Made by a program: the position numbers and the translations under genes | In this document: one piece after another, positions 23,728-37,100 of the stretch | Layout: each line of letters opens with the position of its first letter | Numbering within the stretch: the stretch's first letter is position 1 | Assembly: GCA_032719365.1 (NCBI GenBank) | Contig: CM064874.1 | Coordinates: forward strand, 44,852,676 to 44,916,675 | Reading direction: 5' to 3' | Length of the DNA: 64,000 nt | DNA from: Prinsepia uniflora | Taxonomy: Eukaryota; Streptophyta; Magnoliopsida; Rosales; Rosaceae | The notes under the pieces: generated by a model | What the model was told of the DNA's origin: nothing | The model's input: only the letters and a program-made list of their open reading frames with translations | Databases searched by the model: none

Positions 23728-25326
23728 TCTCAGCCACGTGAGGCCCACAAGCAGTGCCTTTGGGATGCGCCTAGGGTCACGTGGGAGGTATTTTGTGAAT
23801 GTGTTCAACATGTGAAATCATCTATTCGATGTAAGGAATATTTTGGGACTAATTTCATGTCGATCGGACATCATTTCGATATAGTTCGGGTGTCCGAAGG
23901 TTTAAGATCGAGTTTAAATATGTTTAAAAATTCGGGAAAATTACAGGGCTTTAATGGAAGGTTAATGAAGAGGTTAGTGACCCTCTAGTATGATTTGGAT
24001 AGGTTTGGAAGTCCCAGTGATAATGAGATGACCCGGGGAGGCTTATTGCACGCGTATCGAGGCGGCAGTGTAAGAGGGTCTGTGAGTGGACAATGTTTTC
24101 TAAATTTTGATGCATACATAACTATTTTATATGTTTTATATATGTGATTTATATAGTGATGATTGTGGCATTGGTGATTGACATGGTTGCACGTATTTCG
24201 AGGTAATCCCGTATTTGTACGTATTTCGATGTTACAATTTTAGACGGTGGTTATACGTGATTATGGTTTTAATAACGGTTCATTGAAATGGTTTTGGTTT
24301 TGGAAAGATGAACTCGGGCATGAGACCCATTTGAATTATGTGATTGGGCCAGGGGCCCAGTTGGTTTACGAAATCGGGCTGAGACCCATTTGAGTGATGT
24401 GATTGGGCCGGGGGCCCAGTTGGTTTATAAAATCGGGCATGAGGCCCATTTGTGATTTATAAATGTGATATCGGGTCTGGGACCCAATGTTTCATAAACG
24501 TGATTTCAGGTCGGGGATCCTAAATGGATTTGTGATGTTTTATGGAAATTTTGGGCAGGGCCCTTTGAGATGTTTTGAAATGACTTTATAAAACTGTTTT
24601 CCATGTACCATCTTGATACGAGGATCTGTGGATGGTCTCCTCCAGGTGTCTAGGACACTGGGGAAGTCACGGTGCATTGTCTGGGAGGGGTCATTATACG
24701 GAGCAACCGGGTCGTATAGTGACTCAGGAGCAGGATTGCTATGATTAGACGTCTGGGACGTTAGACATCTGGGATGTCAGAGATATGGACCCGGAGAGAC
24801 CCCGGGCAGCACGCGTTGCTTATACCGTGAGATATGACGTTTGGGACGTCAAGCGTCTGGGATGCTGAGGATGGTTATGTGGTAAATATGAATTATTGGA
24901 TTTGTGAAATGGTATTTTGGTGTCTATGGATTTGTGTTTATGGATTTGGGCAGTGGCTCACTTCGTTCTGGATTTACGAATTTTAGTATACTACGGTTTT
25001 GGGCTGAGTTCCCACTCATGTTTGGTTTTACGGTTTTTGGGCTAAGGCCATAATGGATTATTTAAGTAAATGATTTGATTTCTGGTTTTCGATGCATGAA
25101 TACTTTTTAGTGAAGGGCATAAATATATTTATGAAATGAGTTTTTATGAACTTATTGATTTTCGTCCACTCACAGTTTTTAAATGGTTTTAATGCCCTTC
25201 AGGTTTATCACGGATGCGGGGTATAGCAGAGACCGAGACATCTCACTCCTCCACCGACCCTGGCTCGCTCTGGAAGCTCCGTATGGGCTGAGGTATGCCT
25301 TATCCCTTGTCAGACGGGAGTATGGC
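23728..25326 (+). repeat. Solo LTR A, third piece
   Basis: Non-coding. Starts with the right TSD of B (TCTCA), then continues LTR A ('cacgtgaggcccac', 'gaaatcatctattcgatgtaa'). CTGTGAGTGGAC 24080-24091, GGCCC-type hairpins 24307-24510, GACGTC-type hairpins 24745-24870, GTCCACTCACAG 25164-25175 with CAG at 25202. Ends at ATGGC, the left TSD of C. Confidence 0.85.
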
Positions 25327-25510
25327 TGACAGGACACATCCCAATCCCCCCTAGATTACCGTGGAATGTGCCCTGCTCCCGTCCAACAAGGGGTGTCAGA
25401 CAAGGGATAACCAACAGTCACTGCCCAAATGGGGCTTCCAGAGTGCGCAAGGATCGATGGAGGAGGCGTGCAATGTCCCAGTCTCTGTTGCAGTCGCATC
25501 CGTGATCAAC

Positions 25511-26871
25511 CTGAAGGGCATTAAAAACCAAAAGCTGTGAGTGGACGAAAATCATTAAGTTTAGTAAACACAGTTATAAGACATTTATGCCCTTCAATAA
25601 AAATGTATGCATGCCACGAAAACCAGTAACCAAAACGTTTGTTAACCAAGTCATTAGGGCCTTAGCCCAAAAACCGTTAACTTAAAACCAAGTGTGGGAA
25701 CTCAGCCCAAAACTGTGGAATACCACTACCAGACATATTAAAACCATGTGGGCCACCGCCCAAAGCCATAAACTTAAATCCAAAATCCAAAACCATTTAG
25801 GGTCCCCGACCCGAAATACCATTTCATAACCAATAATCCATTTTTACCACATAACACATCTCCAACCGAAAAGCCATTTCATAGATTCATTAATCCATAT
25901 TTACCATTACCATCACCAGCATCCCAGATGCTTAGCGTCCCAGACGCTTGACGTCCCAGACGTCATATCTCACGGTATAATAAGCAACGCGTGCTGCCCG
26001 GGGTCTCTCCGGGTCAATATCTTTGACATCACAGATGTCTGACGTCTCAGACGTCTAATCATAGCAATCCTGCTCCTGGGTCACTATACGGTCTGGTAGC
26101 TCCGTACAATGACCCCTCGTAGGCAATGCACCGTGACTTCCCCAGTGTCCCAGACACCTGGAGGAGACCATCACATATCCTCGTATCAAGATGGTATATA
26201 GAAAACAATTTTATTAAATCATTTCACAATATTACAATGGGCCCTGCCCGAAATCTCCATAAAACATCACAATTCCATTTAGGGTCCCTGACCCGAAATC
26301 ACATTTATTAAACATAGGGTCCCAGACCCGAAATCACATTTATTAACATAGGGTCCCAGACCCGACATCACATTTATACCCCAACTAGGCCTCATGCCCG
26401 ATTTTATAAACCGCTGGGCCCACGGCCAGTTTTTATAAACCACTGGGCCCAGGGCCCGATTCATAAATCAACTGGGCCCCTGGCCCGATAATAGCACTCA
26501 AATGGGTCTCAGCCCGATTTCTTAACAACTGGGCCCTTGGCCCGATTTCATAAACAACTGGGCCCCCGGCCCGATTTCATAACTCAATTGGACTCCAAGT
26601 CCGAGGTTTCTAAAATAATTGGGCCTCAAGCCCGAGTTTATCTTTCCAATTTTAAAACCATTTCATGAAATCATATCCAAGACCATAAACATGGAAAATC
26701 CGTGCAAAACCGGAAAAACCTCGATTTACGTGCAAGCACGTCAATCGCCTCGAAATACGTGAAACCGTATAATTTACCAACATCCAAATCAACCTCATAC
26801 AATCACAATCATAAATCCATATAAGACAGTTAAGCATGCATAGAATTTATAAAACCAAAGTCCACTCACAG
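25511..26871 (-). other. Intron-like unit in the element C LTR
   Basis: On the minus strand: donor-like CTGTGAGTGGAC (26871-26860), hairpin series, branch-like GTCCACTCACAG (25546-25535), then CTTCAG ending at 25511, 27 nt from the putative branch A. Confidence 0.45.
26280..26640. repeat. GGGCC-type hairpin array (element C LTR)
   Basis: About ten units such as 'ctgggcccacggccag', 'actgggcccagggcccgat' and 'gggtcccagacccgaaatc', each self-complementary over 4-6 bp and spaced about 30-45 bp. Confidence 0.75.
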
Positions 26872-28690
26872 ACCGTTTACCGATACGCCTCGATACGCGT
26901 GCCATAGGCCTTCCCGGACCAAACCACTATCACCGGGACTCTCAATCCTGTCCAAATCACATTAAAGGGTCACTAACCTCTTCATTAACATCCTATCAAA
27001 GTCCCGTAATTTTCCTGAATTTTTAATTATTTTTAAACTCGATTTAAAACCTTCGGACGTCCCGAACAATATCGAGACGGTGTCCGATCGACACGAAACC
27101 AATCCCAAAATGTTCGTTACATTAAATAGGACAGAAGTCATGTTAACCTCACCTCGAGATTCGTGCCCACGCGTCGTCACGCGTCGCCGTGAGTGGTTGC
27201 GCGTGAAACCCACGCGCCTGCTACAGTGCCATCGTCCTTACCCGTTTAACTGATAAACGGGTCCTTTTGCCCGTGAGATGACCTGGTTGGTTTCCTATCA
27301 ATTCAGCCTTAATTACTTCAATTGATCATTCAGTTAGCTTTGTTTTAAATCCAATTAAAGGTCTGTAACATCAATTACACGATCACTTACCTAAAATCCA
27401 TCGATTCCACGATGAACAATGAAGAACACCCAGGTACTGTGCATTCATCGAATTCCATCAATGGCTGCTGATTTCTTCCAATTGATTCACCTAGAAGCAT
27501 CAATGGACCATGGGAAACTGTTTCCCCAACTCAATTGCATCGTTTGATCTCTCTAACAACACGTCGCAACTTCGAATTTTCCTTACTGTTACCAGGTCTG
27601 TTCAGAGCCAAAATCCATCGATTTTCTTCAATTGATCCTTCCAGAAGCATCGTGGGATCCTCAGGAACAAAATCCTCAGTTCAATTTCATCAATCAAAGC
27701 CTCAAATTCTTCGACTCAAGGTCGAAATTTCAGAGACCTCCTTCCTTCTGTTCTTCCTCAATTCGACCCCAATTCTCCTCAATTTTCATTGGGTTTCACT
27801 CGTCTCAATCCCAGGAAGTTAGAATCAAGCCCAATTTCGATCCACAAGGCTCAATTCACAACAATTGAATTTTCCCCCCAAAATTTCTAAATTTTCGATT
27901 TTGATTTCCCAGCTCCCTCACTGTCCCTCGTGTTTCCCCATTAATTCAATCTTCTTAGTCTCTCAATTCTCTCAATTCTGCCGTGGGAAAGCAGCCAATT
28001 AACCCAGCTCACACACTCTCTCTGTTTTGCAGTTGCTCACAGTTTAGAGGAATAATGAGGATTAATGGATGATTAATTTAGGCTAATGGTGATGATGATG
28101 TAGGAATGATTATGTTGAGAGGGAAACATGGAGCTGGTTTTGGGGCTTAGATTAGGGGATGGGTGACACTTGTCACTCATCCAAGTGTGCACAATCATCG
28201 GTTACTATTCATTATTTTATTATTATTTTAATCGGAGCCTCGGTTCGTTAATTTGTTCCCGTGACCATAACTTCGTCCTCGGAACTCCGATTTCGGCATG
28301 CCGCTTGTCATTAGATTCGTATCGACGACACCTACGTAACGGTCCTTGGCCCTCGTCCATCAAACCTCCCGGTCAAAAAGTCAACATTTGGCCCCTAATA
28401 TGCCAAATTACCAAAATGCCCCTCAACTTCTGAACATCATAACGTTCTCCTCGAATGTCGGAATCGAACGTGCCACCTGTCTATGAACTCGTGACGTCCT
28501 GAACTACGTCACGGTCATCGGTCAAAGTCCGTTTGACTGACCGATCAAAAAGTCAACATTTTACCCACGACTAGGGGCAAAACGGTCATTTTGCACATTT
28601 TGTCCGATTTCGCCCAACTAACCACCGATCAACCTCACTAATCAAGATTAGTCACTAAACTAATCCCGGAATTCGGGACGGGTCGTTACA

Positions 28691-30996
28691 ACCTTCCCTC
28701 CTTAATTAATTTCGTCCTCGAAATTCCAACCGATCTAAACTCAAACGTTCTTCCCTCCTTAATTAGTTTCGCTCTCGAAACCCTACTACCCTGATTCCAC
28801 AAATACCCCGTGGAAAGTAGACCTCGTAACACGTGTACACCCGTACACCAACCAATCAGACAAAACTTGTCTGCACTCAAACGTACCACTAGTACTCATA
28901 ACGCATTGACTACATTCGACCCCGTCGAATGACTGAAACCACCCGACAAAAACTTGTCAAATCTACCCTTTCGTTGACATGACAACTCGATGGTTTCTTT
29001 CTCACTCACCAGTATATCCTGGTATCTACTCCCACTAGGAGTCACCTGACCTCTCTCAACCAACCACGTTGACACATCCCGACAATCTGTCACCACTTGG
29101 CAGTTGTCAGTCGAAAACTGACACTAGACTCACTCGTGGCTACACAAGCCACCAACTTACTTGACTTAAATATACACTTACCTACATTTCACCCGACTCA
29201 TGTGTAAAAAGACTCATCGGAAATACCATGACCCATTGCATAGTATCCAATGTCCGGTCCTCGACCCCGACTAAACCAATGGTATCGGAACCAATCCGGC
29301 TACCAACACGCTCACCGACACACCTCGGGTATAACCCATCGACCAGACTACAACCACCTAAGTCATAGCCAAACACGTTCCAATAATGGAGTACGTTTGC
29401 CCAATTCAGCATGAGACAAATCGAAACTCCACCCATTATCTAGTTCCAATTCCGAATCCGAATCTGCAATTTCGTAAGAAATCCCGAATCCAAACCCAGA
29501 CATCACATTTTTAATTCATGTCCAAATCCGAATCCTAAATCATTATTCCGTAACCTAGCATTTTGAATAATCATTCCGTACCCAAATCCGGAAATCCATT
29601 TTCAAGTTCCAAAATCGAATCCTAAATCGTCACCCAGAAATTCGATTCCAAAACCCAAAATCTCGCTCACGTCTACCAAGACACATCAAAACCGAACCTA
29701 TCGGTTACCAGTTCAATACATTTGATTGACTTCATAGGGAAGCCAATCCAACCTCCACACGTCTAAGGTTGAAAAAATCCGACCATATCGGAAACCTATT
29801 CACTCGAGTAAGACACCATACGGGCTCCACTTCGAAGAGAAGTTCTGTCCCGTCATTTACGACTCACATACCCAAGTTCGTATCGATCCTTGTCATTCCA
29901 CCTAGGAAAAACCAAGGATGATCCAAAATGATGACGTCAATACTCATCCTACGTGGATGCAAACAAAAAACGCTGTATTCACCATGCCATGTGACACAAC
30001 ATCGTTTGCCACCGAGCGGAAAATGAGAAATCTCGTTTTCCTAGCTTCGAAGGACGCAACTCCTCCTGATGACCCCAAACCACACATGGGCCCACCAACC
30101 AATACACGCTCAACGTACTGGTAACTACAACCAACGTCTACCAGGGCAGAAAATAAGAAGTCAACCCCAATGACTCCAGAATACCCATCACCAATGTGGA
30201 AACGAGCACTCCTCTCGTCCCACAATTACAACTCTCCTCGAAATTAAGGTTCCAACCATGTTGGAAACAGACATGCTCCCAACGAGATGTCAAGTCCAAC
30301 CACTGGACTTCCCACATCCCCAACTCACTTGGACAACCACGTGTCCGCAACCAATCCATTATTATTTCGTTCGCACATCCCAACCTTTACAAGTTCAACA
30401 CTCGGTCTTCCAAGTTCTCAATTACAAATCCCCATATCTATACCACCAATGGTTTTCCTCGTCTTTTCCAATTCCAATCATTTCCTTGTCCTTTCTGGAG
30501 ATAGTAAAACATACAATCACACCAACCTCGGAGTTGCCAACAACTCCCCAAATCCACTAATTCTCATGACGTAGGGAACGTCCCAAGATTACTCAAGTCT
30601 CAATCATACCTTTTTATCCACTTATCACTCGTCATTTTACCACTGTCGGGACTAATCCCAACACATCACAATCTCAACTGGATCCCATCCAGTCCATCAC
30701 TCAACCACTACCAAATCTCAAAGACCGAACCTATGTCCATCATGACGGAGTCACACCCCAACTCGTGGCTCGTCATCATCGCAATCACCGACACTAGCAC
30801 CAGCGCTAGTACCAGTACCAACACACTATCAACAACACTAGTATCAGCACGTAGGCATCCATACTAGCATCAACACAACAGTACCAACATACAACCATCC
30901 ATACTTGCACACCGTGTGCAAATCGGACAACCCTGGATCTCCGCTCATACCGAACGACGATCCGAACCTCTACTCGTACCCCCACACTATGGGTAC
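28691..30996 (-). other. Element C interior: non-coding, conserved with element B
   Basis: Begins with a weaker PPT ('accttccctcctt' on plus). No gag or pol. The longest ORFs (about 80-100 aa, overlapping on both strands near 30140-30570) owe their similarity to B to DNA-level conservation. Element D is inserted after GGTAC (30992-30996). Confidence 0.75.
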
Positions 30997-33893
30997 TGAC
31001 AAGACCCATCCCGACTATCCCTCGATAATCGTGATGAATCCTGCTCCCGTCTGACAATAACTAGAAGTACCAAAAGTAACCAAATTTATATACATACACC
31101 ACACAACAAATCCCAAAAACATTGTCAGACAAGGGATAGTTAAGTTTTACAGACCAATGACGTCACAAGTTTGACTAGTCAAAGACAATACAGAGCATAG
31201 GTACTATTACAGATAAGGATCAAATTCCTACTCTGTAGAGTGTCTAAGTGCGCAACGGTCTACTTATTCTTTTGCCTCGCTTGCCTCGTTTCTAGCCCCC
31301 GTACCTGTGCACTGGCCTGGAGGGTGCATAAAACAATAAAGGTGTGAGTGGACAAAAATAAACTTTTCTAAATACATTTACCGAAACTCAAGTTTCCCCT
31401 CCAGTTTTCACAAACATGCATGCATAACATAAAACATGAGTAATAGTATGAAATCAGTTCATGACATAAAGCATCATTTTCTAAAGTATCTGGACACAAA
31501 TATCAATAAATCATAATACCACTAATCCTCAATATCCAATCACATTATCCATATAACCCGTCACGGTATCAATGCAACGCGTGCAAACTCGGTGTCTCAC
31601 GTCCGAGTATATCCCCCAGGATCTACGACGTCTAGGGGGATATCAACTCTAAGATCAACGACGTCTAGAGGATACCATCATAATCCCATGCTCCTGTGAG
31701 TGAGCCTCCCTCGGAGCTACTCATCTCCAGGCAGTGGTTCGTGACTACTCCAGGATCTAAGACGTCCGGAGGAGACTATCAAATCACAGAGGATGGTATA
31801 TATGGAACAGGTCACCAAATCCAGTAATCTCATTTTAAAATCATTTATGTCTCAAATCAAGTCAAAAACATTTCAATGGGGCATATGCCCGAGACATAGC
31901 TTTCATAAATCAAGTTCCACAAAACCATCATAAAACAGTGTCCAGAATTCACTTTATAAATCAAAATCATCAATTTAATCATATTCACATGTGACTCCAA
32001 ATTCGAGTCAAAATCACTATTCACTTGGGTCTCAAGCCCAAAATATCATTTTCACGCAAATCCGTGCAACCGTAAACCCGAGTTGCTAGGATCACATAAA
32101 TCCATAAAATCAATCACTGACTCATATTCCGAGTCCAAATATCATTTTCAATCCGGGCCTAGCCCAAAAACATCAATTTCATCATTTCTCAAAAATCGTG
32201 CCAAAATATAATATAATAATCATAAAACCGAGAAATCACCGGATTGAAACATAAATCATATCAAATCGTAACAAATCATATGATAAGGCATTTAAAAACA
32301 TATATGCATGCATCACGGTTAGAAAACTAAAAGTCCACTCACACACACCGTCCAGATTGCTCAGCCTCGAACTGTTCGCTTTCTTCCGACATCCCGGAAA
32401 TATTCCAGCTTGTCAAACAAAGTGATTTAAGGTTACTAGACTATCATATGGTCCTCATATCAGAATCCCCTAATCGTCGGAATTTTATAATATTATTTAA
32501 ATATAAATTAAACGTGTCGGGTACTCGGAACTACTCTGAAACCATATCCGATTGACCCGAAACCAACGCGGATAGGTTCGTATCATCGAGAACATCAAGT
32601 TTCATGTTGACCACTTCGCCGGAATCCCATTCATGCGCCGTCACGCGCCGCCGCAAGCGGCTGCCCGTGAAAGCCACGCGCGTAGCACAGTGTTGCTACA
32701 GTGCGTCGTTCTCACCCGAACGTCTGATAAACGGGTTGGAATACCCGCGATAGAACCCGATTCAAACTCCATCAATTCGACCTCAAATCGATCCATTCTT
32801 TCAACGGATCTCATTTAATACAACTGAATTCAAGTTCTGTGAGTTCAATTACCTCAATTAAGGTCTAAAACTTCACGACTCACGATCGAACTTCGACGGG
32901 TCTCCTATTCGGGTTTCTCGATTTCGTCCCTGATTTTCCAATTAATTCATTCAGTTAGTCTCGTGAGAGTGTAAGGAACGTTTTTACAAGATCAATTTGA
33001 GAATTCCTTACCTCCAACTGGTATAACTCAAGCTCGATTTTCAGCAGCCATGGAAGCTTCTGTTCTTTCCCAATTGGACAGCAATTCTCTTCGTTTTTGT
33101 TGCAGGGAGCTTCGTTTTGATCCCAGAAGCTTAACTCAATCCTTAATTTCCCTTCTCCTAGCTCACAAATTCGAATTCGAATTTCCCCCTAATTTCAAGA
33201 ATTTTCGAACTCTGAATACCCCCAATTCTCTCAGTCCCTCGAGTTCCTCTCTCTCAAATCCATTCCGTGAGTTCTTAATTGCACAATGACGAGAGACAGT
33301 GGGATATCACGGTTCAATTTGGACAAATTGGACAAAATGATTACAATTACCCTTAATTAAGGGATAATTGTCAAAAGTTAGCCCCAAAACCGGTTTCCAT
33401 GTTCTCTGGGGCAGGAAGAAGACAAAGGAAAGGTGTCATTGTCTGATCAAGGTTAAAAGACCATTTTTCCCCTGGTTGGACAAATTATCATTTTGCCCCT
33501 AGGCTTCCGTGACCTGTAACGTTCGTATCTGAACTCCGTTTTCGACGTGCCTCATGTCGTTGTACTCAGGGCATCGAGACCTACCTAACGGTCCTCGAAT
33601 GGTGTGAAAATTAGTTGTCAAACAAAAAGTCAACATTTTCCCCCTTTTCGTCCAAATTACGAAAATGCCCTCGAACTTCCGAACGTCATAACTTTTTTCA
33701 TGATCGTCGGAATTGGGCGTGCCACTTGTCTATGGACTCGTGACGTCCCGAACTACGTCACGGTCATCGGTCAACATCCGTTTGATTCTCCAATCAAAAA
33801 GTCAACAAATTGACTATACTATTCACAAGGGTAAAAACGTCATTTATTCATTATTTTACAAAATTACATTTTCCGAATTTCCGGGGCGTTACA
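30997..33893 (-). repeat. Element D left (3') LTR
   Basis: 2,897 bp, TGACAAGACCC to GGGGCGTTACA as read on plus. GACGTC-type hairpins at 31617-31750; GTGTGAGTGGAC 31342-31353 and GTCCACTCACAC 32333-32344. Confidence 0.93.
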
Positions 33894-33908
33894 ACCTCCC
33901 CCCCCTTA
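33894..33908 (-). other. Polypurine tract of element D
   Basis: The minus strand reads TTAAGGGGGGGGGAGGT beside the 3' LTR start. Confidence 0.85.
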
Positions 33909-33929
33909 AGAAATTTCGTCCCCGAAAAT

Positions 33930-34160
33930 TCAATGAAACAAATACGGGTACTGCTCTCGCATCTGTGTCTCAGGTTCCCACGTAGCCTCTTCCACGTTCT
34001 GATTCCTCCAAAGAACCTTCACTAAGGGAATCGTCTTTCGTCGAAGCACTTTGTCCTTTCGATCCAAGATTTGTACAGGTTGTTCTTCAAAACTTTGGTC
34101 TTCTCTAAGTTCAACGGGTTGTTCCTCCAACACATGGGACTCATCATACACATATTTTCA
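33930..34160 (-). pseudogene. Chromodomain-like C-terminus of D polyprotein, beyond a TGA stop
   Basis: Same frame as pol, separated by one TGA at 34160-34158 just after the integrase C-terminal motif DDVFHVSML. The tail ends VLWRNQNVEEATWEPE, the conserved end of chromovirus chromodomains, which in this group target integration to heterochromatin. The stop is a plausible CGA-to-TGA transition. Translation ending at 34158 would lose the chromodomain. Confidence 0.8.
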
Positions 34161-37100
34161 TAGCATCGACACATGGAAAACATCATCGACCCTAGAAAGC
34201 TCAGAAGGTAATGCCAATCTGTAGGAAACCCGGCCAATTCTCTCAACAATCTCATAAGGTCCAATGAAACGGGGGCTCAATTTCCCGCGTCTGCCGAATC
34301 GTACTATGCCTTTCCAAGGAGATAACTTCAAGAATACCCAATCTCCAACTGCAAATTCAAAATCTCTGACTCGGCGGTCCGCATAACTCTTTTGTCTATC
34401 TTGGGCTGTCTTGAGTCTGTCTCGGATGAGTTTTACTTTCTCCGTCGTTAAATCTATCAATTCGGATTTAGACAATTTCCTCTCGCCCACCTCAGTCCAA
34501 CACAAAGGGGTTCTGCACTGTCGTCCATATAAGGCTTCATAAGGAGCCATCCCAATACTTGCTTGGTAACTATTGTTGTAGGTGAATTCCATCCATGGTA
34601 GATGTGACTCCCAAGTACCCTGGAATTGTAAAACACATGCTCTCATCATATCCTCCATAGTCTGGATAGTCCGTTCTGATTGCCTATCGGTCTGAGGGTG
34701 GAATGTCGTACTAAAATGCAGTCTCGTCCCAAAAGCTTCCTGTAAGCTTTGCCAGAATCTGGACATAAATCGGGGATCTCGATCAGATACAATAGAGACA
34801 GGAGTGCCATGTAGTCGAATAATCTCGTCAATGAATAGTCTGGCATACTGCGTCATTTGAAAGTCTTCCCTCACAGGTAGGAAATGTGCTGATTTAGTAA
34901 GCTTATCCACAATTACCCAGACTCTATCGTGTCCTTTAGGCGTTCTGGGGAGTTTAAACACAAAATCCATTGTTATATGATCCCATTTCCATTCTGGGAT
35001 CGGTAGTGGTTGCAGTGCTCCATAGGGTCTTTGCCTTTCAGCCTTCACTTGTTGACATACCAAGCAATTACTAACATACTCTGCAATCTCCCGTTTCATA
35101 CCCGGCCACCAATAATGCTCTCGTAGCGTACGGTACATTTTCGTCCCACCTGGATGCATAGCATACGCCGAACTATGGGCCTCTTCCAGAATCTCTTTCT
35201 TTAATGTTACATCTTCGGGCACACATAGCCGTCCGTCCTTTACTAAGGCTCCATCCCTTCTAATTGCAACATCCTGCCGTTCCCCCGCATCAGCTTCAAT
35301 TCGGAGGACACACAAGATAGGGTCTTCGAGTTGGGCTTCAATGACTCGATCAATCAGAATCGGTCGCACCTGGAAACTAGCCAGCAAGCAACCTTGGTTA
35401 TCCAATCCCAAAGCAACTCCAGTCTTACGGAGTTCAACCAATAAGGGCAAGCGCACCATTCGTAGATGTGCCACAGTATGAGCTGATTTCTGACTCAATG
35501 CATCAGCTACCATATTATCTTTTCCAGGATGATACTCAATCGTGCAGTCGTAATCCTTGATTAGCTCCAAACATCGTCTCTGTCTCAAATTCAATTCCTT
35601 CTGTGTGAAAAAGTACTTCAAACTTTTATGATCAGTGAAAAGTCGACATGTCTCACCATACAAGTAATGTCTCCAAATCTTCAGGGCGTGTACCACCGCA
35701 GCTAATTCCAAATCATGAGTAGGATAGTTACGTTCATGCGGTTTCAGTTGTCGAGAGGCATATGCAATCACCTTTCCATGTTGCATTAACACACACCCCA
35801 ATCCTTGTAGGGATGCATCACTGTACACCTCAAACTCCCCACTATCATCCGGAAGAGTTAAAATAGGAGCAGAGGTCAACCTTTTCTTCAGTTCCTGGAA
35901 ACTTTGCTCGCAGTCTTCACCCCAAACAAACTTGATTCCTTTCCTGGTTAGGCGGGTCATTGGAGCAGCAATCGCATAGAATCCTTCCACAAAACGTCTG
36001 TAGTAATCAGCCAAACCCAAAAAGCTCCTCACTTCGGTCACTGTTTTCGGCTGCTCCCTGTTTTCTATTGCTTTAATCTTCTGGGGATCAACACAAATTC
36101 CATATACAGAAATCACATGTCCCAGAAAACCAACACTAGTAAACCAGAATTGGCACTTACTCAGTTTGGCAAAAAGCTGGTTCCTCCTTAGCGTATCAAG
36201 CACAATCCTCAAATGTTCCTCATATGCCCTCTTACTGCTTGAATACACTAGAATGTCATCAATGAACACAATAAAAAATCGGTCAAGGTACTTCCGGAAT
36301 ACTCGGTTCATCAAATCCATGAATGATGCAGGCGCATTAGTCAATCCAAATGGCATCACCAGAAATTCATAATGACCATATCGAGTTCGAAAAGCTATTT
36401 TTGGAATGTCCTCCTCTCGAATCCTTAACTGGTGGTACCCCGAACGAAGATCAATCTTCGAAAAATACTTAGCTCCCATTAATTGATCAAATAGGTCATC
36501 AATCCGAGGCAAAGGGTACTTATTCTTTATCGTGACTTTATTGAGTTTCCTGTAATCCATGCATAGTCTCAAACTTCCTTCCTTCTTTTTCACAAACAAT
36601 ACTGGGGCTCCCCATGGCGATACACTCAGTCGAATGAACCCCACATCCACGAGATCTTGCAACTGTACTTTCAATTCCCTTAACTCAGCCGGTGCCATCC
36701 GATAAGGTGTCAAGGAAATAGGTCGTGTACCAGGAATTAGTTCAATAGGGAACTCAATCTCTCGAGAAGGTGGTAATCCTGGTAAATCCTCAGGGAATAC
36801 ATCTGGGAATTCACACACTACTGGGATATCCTCGGCCTTGGCTGGTACATCCCGTACATCAACAACATAAGCTAAATAACCCTGGCAGCCCTTCCTCAAA
36901 AATCTATCTACCGAGAGGGCTGATATGACTCTAGGGGGTAACACCCTCCGATCTCCCTTAAATATCACTTCAGGTAATCCAGGGCTCCGAAGTACCACCC
37001 TCTTATCGAAACACTCAATAGAGGCATGATGGGTTGTTAGCCAATCCATCCCAAAGATAACATCAAAGTCACACAAGTCTAGGAGTATCAAATCAACCAC

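Larger units (their letters stand above)
25327..28690 (-). repeat. Element C left (3') LTR
   Basis: 3,364 bp, TGACAGGACAC to GGGTCGTTACA as read on plus. GACGTC-type hairpins at 25917-26060; a long GGGCC/GGCCC hairpin series at 26280-26640; inverted pair CTGTGAGTGGAC 25535-25546 and GTCCACTCACAG 26860-26871 (12 of 12); palindrome 28157-28182. Confidence 0.92.

Noticed and set aside
30138..30574. Overlapping ORFs conserved between C and B (for example minus 30138-30383)
   Set aside because: Similarity is seen in more than one frame and strand, as expected from DNA-level conservation; no domain recognised. Kept only as a test in the LARD finding.
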